A stretch of DNA of 6,191 nucleotides. It comes from JAMORN01 sp027063545 [NCBI: bacterium] (GTDB lineage: Bacteria > JAMORN01). The first letter of the stretch is position 1. Every line of letters starts with the position of its first letter. The stretch is from contig JAMORN010000158.1 in the NCBI GenBank assembly GCA_027063545.1, positions 1 to 6,191 of the forward strand. Reading direction: 5' to 3'. Below the pieces are notes generated by a model that did no database searches, was not told the origin of the DNA, and saw only the letters and a list, made by a program, of their open reading frames with translations. Both the position numbers and the translations under genes were made by a program. Positions 1-5,467 of this stretch are shown here, piece by piece.

Positions 1-260
1 CCAATTCATCAAATTACAATATCATAAATATTAATATATATCCTATTGAATTATTTGAAGATAGCATTTATAATCAAGAAAAATTTTCTACATATGAATA
101 TTCTAAACAAACAAATATAGATATTTGGCAAGACTATACAAAAAGAACTATATATATCAAAGATACTATAGATTCTATTTATATAAATATAGATTATGCT
201 GCTTCTAATCCCGAAGATGCAGATTCCATAAAAACTATAATACTAGAAAATATTAAATAA
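1..260 (+). CDS. 3' end of an unrecognised protein gene (5' end outside window)
   Basis: An open frame runs from the left edge (first full codon at base 3) to a TAA at 258-260, giving the last 85 residues of a protein that begins outside the window. I do not recognise the family. The fragment is rich in Ile, Tyr, Asn and Asp and alternates polar and hydrophobic residues (for example YIKDTIDSIYINIDY), which suggests beta strands as in an exported or surface domain. It has no cysteines and no transmembrane stretch. It ends in an acidic-then-helical tail, NPEDADSIKTIILENIK. A strong terminator starts 8 bases after the stop, which supports this being a real gene end. It is transcribed towards ttuA but separated from it by the terminator. 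That it is coding is fairly sure; its function is unknown. Confidence 0.7.
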   Translation, partial: NSSNYNIININIYPIELFEDSIYNQEKFSTYEYSKQTNIDIWQDYTKRTIYIKDTIDSIYINIDYAASNPEDADSIKTIILENIK

Positions 261-268
261 AAACTTAG

Positions 269-327
269 ATAAAAGGTCAGCTCTATTTTTTTCTTGACTT
301 TATAGAGTTGACCTTTTATTTTTTTAA
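269..327 (+). terminator. strong rho-independent terminator
   Basis: The left arm at 269-286 pairs with the right arm at 302-319 over 18 base pairs, with a single G-U wobble. The arms contain AAAAGGTCAGCTCTAT and ATAGAGTTGACCTTTT. The loop is 15 bases (287-301) and is followed by a T-rich tail to about 327. It lies just after the stop of the upstream partial gene and insulates ttuA from it. The other strand lacks an equally good T tract beyond the stem, so it is probably one-directional. Confidence 0.93.
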
Positions 328-354
328 TCTAAAAATCACTAAAATTATAATAAT

Positions 355-360
355 AGAGGT
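355..360 (+). promoter_or_regulatory. ribosome binding site of ttuA
   Basis: AGAGGT lies 9 bases before the ATG at 370 and fixes the start of the tRNA thiolase. A TATAAT at 346-351 sits so close that a transcript begun from it would lose this site, so I do not call that hexamer a promoter. Confidence 0.7.
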
Positions 361-369
361 ATAGAGTAT

Positions 370-1299
370 ATGGCTCTATGTAGAGTATGTAAAGATAAAG
401 GGATAAAAAAAGAAGCTGACGTTTTTTTAAAAGAGGATAAACTTTATCTATGTGAACAACATTTTAATGAAAGATTTGAAAAAAATGTCCTATCAACTAT
501 AAAAAAATATAGAATGGCAAAAAAAGATGATAAAATTCTTGTAGCTCTATCTGGTGGAAAGGATAGTATGGCTTTATGGTATGTTTTAAATAAATTGGGA
601 TATAATGCAAAAGGTTTTCATATAGATTTAGGAATAGGAGAATACTCAAAAAAGTCAAAGGAAGTAGTTTTAACACTAGCTAATATATTAAAGCAAGAAG
701 TAATTATTATTGACATAAAAAAAGAATTGGGAGCAACTATCCCTAAAATAGCTAATAAAATTACTAGAAAAACTTGTGCTATTTGTGGAACTATAAAAAG
801 ATATTACTTCAATTATGTAGCTCATAAAAACAGATTTAATATAATAGCCACAGGCCATAATTTCGATGATGAAGTATCTACATTATTTGGAAATATATTA
901 CAATGGAACTTTAAATATCTCTCTAAAAAATACCCTGTTTTATGGGAAGATGAATTTTTTCCAAGGAAAATTAAACCATTTGCTTTAACAACAGAAGAAG
1001 AGATAATTAATTACGTAAAATTTAATAAAATACCATATATAACCTGTAGATGTCCTATGAGTGAAAATACCCCAACTAACTATATATACAAAGAAATTCT
1101 ATTAGAATTAAGTGGAAAATTTAGAGGATTAAGAAAAAAATTTTATAAAACTTATCTAAAAGATGTTTTTCCTCTTTTCAATCAGCAAAAAGAAAAATAT
1201 TTAAATAAAAAATTAACTCATTGTAAGATATGTGGAGAACCTTCTTTACATGAAATCTGTAGTGTATGCCAAATAAAACAAAAACTTAAAGAGAATTAA
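370..1299 (+). CDS. ttuA: tRNA 2-thiolation enzyme, TtuA/Ncs6 (TIGR00269-type) family
   Basis: This cytoplasmic enzyme of 309 residues probably adenylates a tRNA uridine and replaces its 2-oxygen with sulfur. Family members act on U54 (TtuA of thermophiles) or wobble U34 (Ncs6/NcsA); the sequence does not tell which. An N-terminal zinc ribbon uses C4, C7, C28 and H31. The PP-loop ATP site SGGKDS is at 61-66. The catalytic, Fe-S-binding pair is C136 and C139 (TCAICGTIKR), with the third family cysteine at C228 or C226 (CRCPMS). GHNFDDE is at 162-168. A C-terminal zinc ribbon uses C285, C288, C297 and C300. Length and domain order match full-length family members, so it looks complete and active. 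The start is supported by the AGAGGT site. No sulfur-carrier (TtuB/TtuC-like) gene is nearby. It is single, between a terminator and a convergent operon. Confidence 0.9.
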   Translation: MALCRVCKDKGIKKEADVFLKEDKLYLCEQHFNERFEKNVLSTIKKYRMAKKDDKILVALSGGKDSMALWYVLNKLGYNAKGFHIDLGIGEYSKKSKEVVLTLANILKQEVIIIDIKKELGATIPKIANKITRKTCAICGTIKRYYFNYVAHKNRFNIIATGHNFDDEVSTLFGNILQWNFKYLSKKYPVLWEDEFFPRKIKPFALTTEEEIINYVKFNKIPYITCRCPMSENTPTNYIYKEILLELSGKFRGLRKKFYKTYLKDVFPLFNQQKEKYLNKKLTHCKICGEPSLHEICSVCQIKQKLKEN

Positions 1300-2150
1300 A
1301 AGAGCTTTTCTATAAACTTAAAAAAACCTATATCCTCAAAAAAATCTTTTAATACTAAAGAAGGTATCTGTCTTTCAACTATAGCATTAACTACCTCTTT
1401 ATTAAAAGGAATCTTTAAAGAAAATTCCTCTCCCTCACTTTTTAAATATGCCTCTATTTTTTCTGTCATTTCAATATTCAAGTCATACTTATTAATAACA
1501 AAAAATGTCTTTATTTTAAAACTCTTAACTAACTCATATACCCTTTTTAAATCATGCAACCCAGAATTAGTTGGCTCTGTAACTATTATAACCTTTCCTG
1601 CTCCTGTTATTGAAGATATAACATTACATGCAACTCCCGGTGTTCCATCTACTATTAAATTAGATTTGCCTAATTCATTGGCTATCTTTTTGGCCCTCAA
1701 TCGTACCTCTGAAACTAATTTTCCAGAAGTCTCTTCCCCAGGAATAAGTCTTGCATGTACCATTGGACCCCATTTTGTCTCTGAAATAAATATATTTCCA
1801 ACAACAATATCCTTCATAGAGATAGCATCAGTAGGACATACATATGCACATACCCCACAACCCTCACATTTAGCTATATTTATTCTAATATCTTCACTAA
1901 TAGCTCCAAACCTACAATTTTGATAACATAATCCACAATATGTACATCTATCATAATCAATAACAGCTTTTTTTGTTCCTACAAAATCTATAATTTCTTT
2001 AATTTCTGGAGAAGTTAAAATATATAAATCTGGAGCATCTACATCACAATCTGCTATAACTTTATCTTCAATATATGGTATTAATGAGGAAGTAAGTGTT
2101 GTCTTACCAGTACCTCCTTTACCAGAAATTACAACAATTTCATTTAGCAT
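1296..2150 (-). CDS. MinD-type P-loop ATPase with inserted 2x[4Fe-4S] ferredoxin domain (downstream paralogue)
   Basis: This is a 284-residue ATPase of the SIMIBI/MinD (Mrp, CooC, CobQ-like) class. The deviant Walker A GKGGTGKTT is at 10-18, with signature lysine K11 and K16. Acidic residues follow in DCDVDAPD (34-41), and the switch motif VDGTPG is at 167-172. A bacterial-type ferredoxin insert carries two clusters, C69/C72/C75/C79 and C95/C98/C101/C105. Such pairs are known from ORP operons and related anaerobe loci, where a role in metal-cofactor assembly or cell-division-linked complexes is proposed but not proven. It is the last gene of a four-gene operon. AAGGAAG lies 6 bases before the start, and the gap to the methyltransferase gene is 21 bases. 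Its 3' end overlaps the end of ttuA by 4 bases. The C-terminus (FFKFIEKLF) could be amphipathic; that is only a guess. Confidence 0.92.
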   Translation of the reverse strand: MLNEIVVISGKGGTGKTTLTSSLIPYIEDKVIADCDVDAPDLYILTSPEIKEIIDFVGTKKAVIDYDRCTYCGLCYQNCRFGAISEDIRINIAKCEGCGVCAYVCPTDAISMKDIVVGNIFISETKWGPMVHARLIPGEETSGKLVSEVRLRAKKIANELGKSNLIVDGTPGVACNVISSITGAGKVIIVTEPTNSGLHDLKRVYELVKSFKIKTFFVINKYDLNIEMTEKIEAYLKSEGEEFSLKIPFNKEVVNAIVERQIPSLVLKDFFEDIGFFKFIEKLF

Positions 2151-2171
2151 ATTTCTCTTCCTTTTAATTAA

Positions 2172-2792
2172 TTAAGATTTTATAAACTCCATTGTCACAA
2201 ACGAGCCTATTCCATAACCTTCTATTACATCATCAAATCCTTCTGGATTTATTGTTTGATATATTCTACCAACATTAAAAAAAGACTCCTTTGCAAATTC
2301 TATTACCTCATCCGATGTAAAAAAATTAGCTATATAATAAAATTTACTATTACTTCTTTTTTTCTCATATAATCTTCCCAACTCACTATCTTTATCTACA
2401 AAACCAACAATTAATCTTCCATTCTTATCCAATACTCTATTTATTTCTTTAAAAACCTTTAAAGGCTTATCTACAAAACAAATTGTCGTCACAAACATAA
2501 TTAAGTCTAAAGAATTATCTTTTAATGGGAGCTCTTCTGCTATAGCCCTTACTACATTTAATCCTTTTTTCTTTGCTATTTTTAACATCTTAATAGAAGG
2601 ATCTATACCATATTTTATTCCAAAAGGTAAAGAAAATCTACCTGTTCCTATTCCAACCTCAAATCCTCTAGAAAATTTTATATTCTGTAGAATTCTTTTT
2701 ATAGCTTTTATTTCCAAAGAATATAAATCTTTATGCTCTTCAAACCATAAATCATAATAATGATAATACTCTTCAAATGGTTCTATTTTCAT
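2172..2792 (-). CDS. class I SAM-dependent methyltransferase (Methyltransf_11-like)
   Basis: This is a soluble 206-residue protein with the Rossmann-type SAM fold. Motif I, EVGIGTGRF, is at 45-53. The acidic residue at the end of strand beta-2 is D64 in GIDPS. The motif II/III region AEELPLKDNSLDLIMF is at 85-100, and NRVLDKNGRLIVGF (118-131) matches the usual post-motif helix-strand. The C-terminal third (FYYIANFFTSDEVIEFAKE) resembles the substrate-side segment of UbiE-like enzymes, but the substrate cannot be inferred. The start codon overlaps the stop of the upstream ATPase gene as ATGA. Only a weak AAAAGAA precedes it, so translation is probably coupled. Its position between two paralogous Fe-S ATPase genes suggests a role with them, for example modifying a small-molecule cofactor or a partner protein; this is inference only. 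Confidence 0.87.
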   Translation of the reverse strand: MKIEPFEEYYHYYDLWFEEHKDLYSLEIKAIKRILQNIKFSRGFEVGIGTGRFSLPFGIKYGIDPSIKMLKIAKKKGLNVVRAIAEELPLKDNSLDLIMFVTTICFVDKPLKVFKEINRVLDKNGRLIVGFVDKDSELGRLYEKKRSNSKFYYIANFFTSDEVIEFAKESFFNVGRIYQTINPEGFDDVIEGYGIGSFVTMEFIKS

Positions 2793-3643
2793 AATAATTC
2801 TTTTATATTATTATAAATTGCTGTAAATATTTCATTATAACTTTTTATATAAGTAGAAATAAGCTCTCCTTTAGAATAATAATCGACAATAAGTTTATCA
2901 AAATTAATTTCTCCTAAAATAGGAATACCCTCTTTATTCAAATAGTCATAAATCTCTCTAGAACCTAAATTTGCTCTATTAATTACAACTCCAAATTTTA
3001 TATCTAATTCCTTTAACATCTCTATTACTAACTTCATATCAGAAATTCCAAATGGAGTTGGTTCACTAACTAATACTGCGAAATCAACTCCTTCAACGGT
3101 ATTATAGGCAGAACAAGATGTACCAGGGGGAGAGTCTATTATACATAAATAACCTTTTTGGGAATACTCATTAGAAATAGCTCTTAAATCCTTTATTATA
3201 TCTGTTGCTGCTAATTCTCCAATGTTTAAAATACCATAGTAAAATTTAAATCCTAAATCAGTATCTCTTTCTATAATTTTACCTATATCCCTTTCTGTAT
3301 ACTCTATAGCATCTCTAGAACAAACCATCTTACATCCACCACAGCCATGACATGATTGAGGAATTACAATAACCTTTTTTTTACCTACTAATATCCCTCC
3401 AAATTGGCAAAACTTACCACATTCACCACATAAATCACACTTATTTTCATCAACAACAGGATAAATTACATTTACCTTCTCCTCTTTTATATCCTTACCT
3501 TTAAAAAATAAATGAGAATTTGGTTCCTCTACATCATTATCAAAAAAAACAATTTTCTCTTTTTTTGCTATAATAGCTGCTAAATTTGTACTTACAAAAG
3601 TCTTTCCTACACCACCCTTTCCACTTAATATTGCTATTTGCAT
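2789..3643 (-). CDS. MinD-type P-loop ATPase with inserted 2x[4Fe-4S] ferredoxin domain (upstream paralogue)
   Basis: This 284-residue ATPase is a diverged paralogue of the one at 1296-2150 and happens to have the same length. The deviant Walker A GKGGVGKT is at 8-15, and the switch motif DSPPGTSC at 170-177. The ferredoxin insert uses C69/C72/C75/C79 and C98/C101/C104/C108, the second cluster being three residues further on than in the paralogue. MinD-class ATPases work as dimers, so the two products could form a heterodimer or hand a cluster between them; this is inference. AAAGGT lies 7 bases before the ATG, inside the end of the NifX-like gene, 3 bases downstream of whose stop it starts. 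A run of 8 T on the plus strand (3375-3382) lies inside this intact frame. That makes it a useful control for the homopolymer indels found further right. Confidence 0.92.
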   Translation of the reverse strand: MQIAILSGKGGVGKTFVSTNLAAIIAKKEKIVFFDNDVEEPNSHLFFKGKDIKEEKVNVIYPVVDENKCDLCGECGKFCQFGGILVGKKKVIVIPQSCHGCGGCKMVCSRDAIEYTERDIGKIIERDTDLGFKFYYGILNIGELAATDIIKDLRAISNEYSQKGYLCIIDSPPGTSCSAYNTVEGVDFAVLVSEPTPFGISDMKLVIEMLKELDIKFGVVINRANLGSREIYDYLNKEGIPILGEINFDKLIVDYYSKGELISTYIKSYNEIFTAIYNNIKELL

Positions 3644-3646
3644 AAT

Positions 3647-3985
3647 TTATACCTTTTGTAATTTATTATTATTGTATAAATCTATAACTTCCTTTACACT
3701 CATATTAAAATTGTCTAATTTATATGCATCTATTCCTAAAGCATCTAAAGTATCTTTTGATTTTGGACCTACTTCATAGGCAATAACTACATCAACATTA
3801 TTGTCAGATAATAATTGAACAGCTTGACGTCCAGCCCCACTGGCAACATCTTTAGCTGTATTTTCTATTATTTCTAGACTATCTTTATCAGTATCATATA
3901 TAGCAAAAAAAGCTCCTCTTCCAAATCTTTCATCAATTAATGAATCCCACCCCTTATCTTCTCTTACTGGTACTGCTATTCTCAT
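3647..3985 (-). CDS. NifX/NifB-C-terminal/ORP-like protein (dinitrogenase Fe-Mo cofactor family)
   Basis: This is a 112-residue single-domain protein of the family that includes NifX, the NifB C-terminus, Desulfovibrio Orange Protein and stand-alone archaeal and Thermotoga relatives. Family marks are the N-terminal strand MRIAVPV, RFGR at 20-23, the GAGRQAVQLL segment at 50-59 and VGPKSKDTLDALGID at 72-86. No nitrogenase genes are in the window, so a general role in binding or delivering a metal cluster is more likely than nitrogen fixation. The protein has no cysteine and no histidine, so any metal would be held non-covalently or through carboxylates and backbone. It is the first gene of the operon. 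AAGGAG (complement of 3995-4000) lies 9 bases before the ATG, and a second weaker AAGGAT abuts it. Confidence 0.9.
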   Translation of the reverse strand: MRIAVPVREDKGWDSLIDERFGRGAFFAIYDTDKDSLEIIENTAKDVASGAGRQAVQLLSDNNVDVVIAYEVGPKSKDTLDALGIDAYKLDNFNMSVKEVIDLYNNNKLQKV

Positions 3986-4049
3986 ATCCTTTTTCTCCTT
4001 TTTAATTTAATTAACTTTTAAATTTAGACCTTTCTAACTTTATTAGTTT

Positions 4050-4078
4050 AAAATAATAATTTTTAATTAAATAATCAA
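4050..4078 (-). promoter_or_regulatory. possible sigma-70-type promoter of the NifX-MinD operon
   Basis: On the minus strand TTGATT (4078-4073) and TATTTT (4055-4050) are separated by 17 bases, in the 99-base gap between the broken LTxxQ gene and the NifX-like gene. It would give a leader of roughly 55-60 bases. Each hexamer matches consensus at only 4 of 6 positions, and the background is very AT-rich, so chance is a serious alternative. I see no terminator in this gap, so read-through from upstream genes is also possible. Confidence 0.3.
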
Positions 4079-4084
4079 AATATT

Positions 4085-4562
4085 TTAAAATCTTCTTCTG
4101 TTATATTTTTTATTATATTCTATAGATTTATTTCTTAATAAAATTATGGGTAAAATATTTTGTTCAAATGTTTTCTTTTGAGTTGAAGTTAAAATAGTAA
4201 AATAGGCTATTTTATTTTTTAATAAAATTAACTTTATATTCTCTATTTTTTCTAATTTTTTATTGATCTTATTTTTATTAAATCCTTCATTTAGAATTAT
4301 TTCATCTATATCTAATTTTAATCTTTTGAATTTTATATACATAATCCAAATTCTTTTTACGATATTCTAGAAAAAATTCTCTAATTTTATCTTTTTGCTT
4401 ATCTGTCAAATTTAAAGTGGTATCTACTAAAATATAGCTTATTACTCTTGAATGATAAGGTAATCTACTTCTATTTTCTTTTTTAAATCCTCGAGAATAA
4501 ACTTCTATATTTATCATAAATAAAAAAATTAAAATAAGAATTAAGTATTCTTTCCTATTCAT
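4085..4562 (-). pseudogene. Spy/CpxP-like LTxxQ periplasmic protein gene, broken by a 1-base shift
   Basis: Two overlapping frames together make one protein. The first (ATG 4562, TGA 4302-4304) has a hydrophobic signal segment at residues 5-19 and the first family motif LTDKQ at 52-56. The second frame carries the rest, with the second motif LTSTQ, and ends with TAA at 4085-4087. Two LTxxQ motifs about 70-80 residues apart after a signal peptide are the hallmark of Spy/CpxP/CnrX-type periplasmic chaperones and metal sensors. Removing one base near the AAAA at 4324-4327 joins the frames (KIQ followed by RLKLDIDE) into about 158 residues, a normal family length. AGGAGG lies 6 bases before the ATG. 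It sits 14 bases after the anti-sigma-like gene, as the sensor partner would. A sequencing slip or ribosomal frameshift is possible but less likely given the neighbouring damage. Confidence 0.8.
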
Positions 4563-4576
4563 TTTATACCTCCTTT

Positions 4577-4868
4577 TTATAGATTTTCTTCATTTATTAT
4601 AAAGTCCTCTATGTATATATCATCTTCTATATCATTAAAAATAAAAATATAGCTATTTATATCTTCATTTATATAATCATCTATATTTAATGTATCTGTA
4701 TAACTATAAGCTTCCGAAAAAAAATGAATCTTTCATATTTAACAATAACAAAAAATAAGAAAATATACCTATAAATAATATTAATAAAAAGGAGTGTTTT
4801 ATTATTATATTTATTATATCTTCTTCACTAAAATCAATTTCTGGCTATATTGGCTTATAACTTAGCAT
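4577..4868 (-). pseudogene. small one-helix anti-sigma-like membrane protein gene, broken by a stop and a 1-base shift
   Basis: This gene is too damaged to show as one ORF. An ideal AGGAGG lies 6 bases before the ATG at 4868-4866, overlapping the sigma gene end by 14 bases. Codon 8 is UAG (4847-4845). Beyond it the frame encodes an acidic cytoplasmic stretch (PEIDFSEEDIINIIIKHS) and one strong transmembrane segment (FLLILFIGIFSYFLLLL). It then goes out of frame at a run of 8 T (complement of 4717-4724). Removing one T continues the frame through an acidic outer domain (DTLNIDDYINEDINSYIF) to TAA at 4577-4579. The restored protein would be about 96 residues, N-in, C-out. No family motif is recognisable. 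The anti-sigma call rests on position, size and the single helix, as in CnrY-type minimal anti-sigma factors. No alternative start rescues the N-terminus. Confidence 0.65.
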
Positions 4869-5409
4869 CTTTTACCTCCTTTTTTAATTTCTTTAATATT
4901 CTCAAATGTAATACATCAACGTATGAAGGCTTTATATTAAGAATATCTGCTATTTCCTTGGAACTTTTACCATCCAAATATCTTAAATAAATAGTTCTCT
5001 CTTGAGGATTTAATTTTTTTATAACTTTCTCTATAATCTCTTTACTCTCAGAATTATCAAAACTTTTATCCTATATATTTTAAGTTCTTAAATACTAAAT
5101 TATCTTCATTGTATAACCCTATAAATTTCAATAACCTTCTCTTTCTATATTTATCTATAGCGTTGTTATAGGCTATTTTATACAAATATGTAGAAAAATT
5201 ATAAGCAGAATTGTAGTTTTTTACTATCTCTTTTAACTTCAAAAAGGTCTCACTCACTACATACAGGCTATCATCTTTATTAAAAAAATATTATATATAT
5301 AATTAAACAAAGGCCTATAATAATATTTTATAATCATCCTTTGAGCATCTTTATTATCAGGATTTTTCTTTAAAATATCAATATATTTATCAATATCAAT
5401 ACTATTCAT
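4855..5409 (-). pseudogene. ECF (sigma-70 family, RpoE/CnrH-like) sigma factor gene, broken by two 1-base shifts
   Basis: The start is ATG 5409-5407 with AAGGA 7 bases upstream. Three consecutive frames make one full ECF sigma factor of about 184 residues. Frame 1 gives the start of region 2 (YYYRPLFNYIYNIF). At a run of 7 T (complement of 5282-5288) one missing T shifts the frame and leads to a stop; with 8 T it reads on as NKDDSLYVVSETFLKLKE. Frame 2 holds the rest of region 2 (FSTYLYKIAYNNAIDKYRK) until a stop at 5066-5068. An extra base near 5070-5071 then shifts into region 4: LNPQERTIYLRYLDGKSSKE, then the helix-turn-helix IADILNIKPSYVDVLHLRIL. The shifts are -1 and +1, so the first and last frames agree and the span is a multiple of three. 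As sequenced, only about 50 residues could be made. Confidence 0.88.
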
Positions 5410-5429
5410 ATCTGATTCCTTATATATCT

Positions 5430-5435
5430 ATTATA
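5430..5435 (-). promoter_or_regulatory. possible -10 element ahead of the sigma factor gene
   Basis: TATAAT (5435-5430, minus strand) lies in the 58-base gap between aroA and the sigma gene. At a 17-base spacing the -35 position reads TTAGAT, a poor match. The expected transcript start falls only a base or two before the AAGGA ribosome site. I also see no convincing ECF-type GGAACTT element, though TCAACTT occurs at a plausible distance upstream. Read-through from aroA is an alternative. Confidence 0.25.
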
Positions 5436-5467
5436 CAAAAAGATAAAGTTGAATCTAACAATATTTT

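Noticed and set aside
346-351. TATAAT as a -10 box for ttuA
   Set aside because: A transcript from it would start inside or after the AGAGGT ribosome site, and there is no good -35 element at the right distance.
1666-1923. 85-codon plus-strand ORF
   Set aside because: It lies entirely inside and antisense to the intact Fe-S MinD ATPase gene, spans its conserved ferredoxin region, and has no ribosome site or family features.
4085-4342. Independent small gene starting at the ATG at 4342
   Set aside because: It has no ribosome site, and its sequence continues the upstream LTxxQ protein and supplies its second motif, so it is the second half of a shifted gene.
4845-4847. Recoding of UAG as a sense codon
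   Set aside because: Frame shifts in the same gene and in both neighbours make ordinary decay the simpler explanation, and none of the intact genes shows an internal UAG.
5066-5257. Independent 63-residue protein starting at 5257
   Set aside because: The preceding residues KDDSLYVV in the same frame match sigma region 2 and no start precedes them; it is an internal piece of the broken ECF sigma gene.
5281-5336. AT-rich inverted repeats (TATATATA and ATAATATTTTATAAT) as a regulatory or mobile-element end
   Set aside because: They fall inside the sigma coding sequence and are expected by chance at this base composition; there are no target duplications or transposase remnants.
4085-5409. Systematic sequencing error as the cause of all lesions
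   Set aside because: Runs of 7-8 T inside intact genes (423-429, 1968-1974, 3375-3382) are in frame, one lesion is a substitution-type stop, one shift is outside long homopolymers, and the shifts go in both directions. It is not fully excluded without reads.
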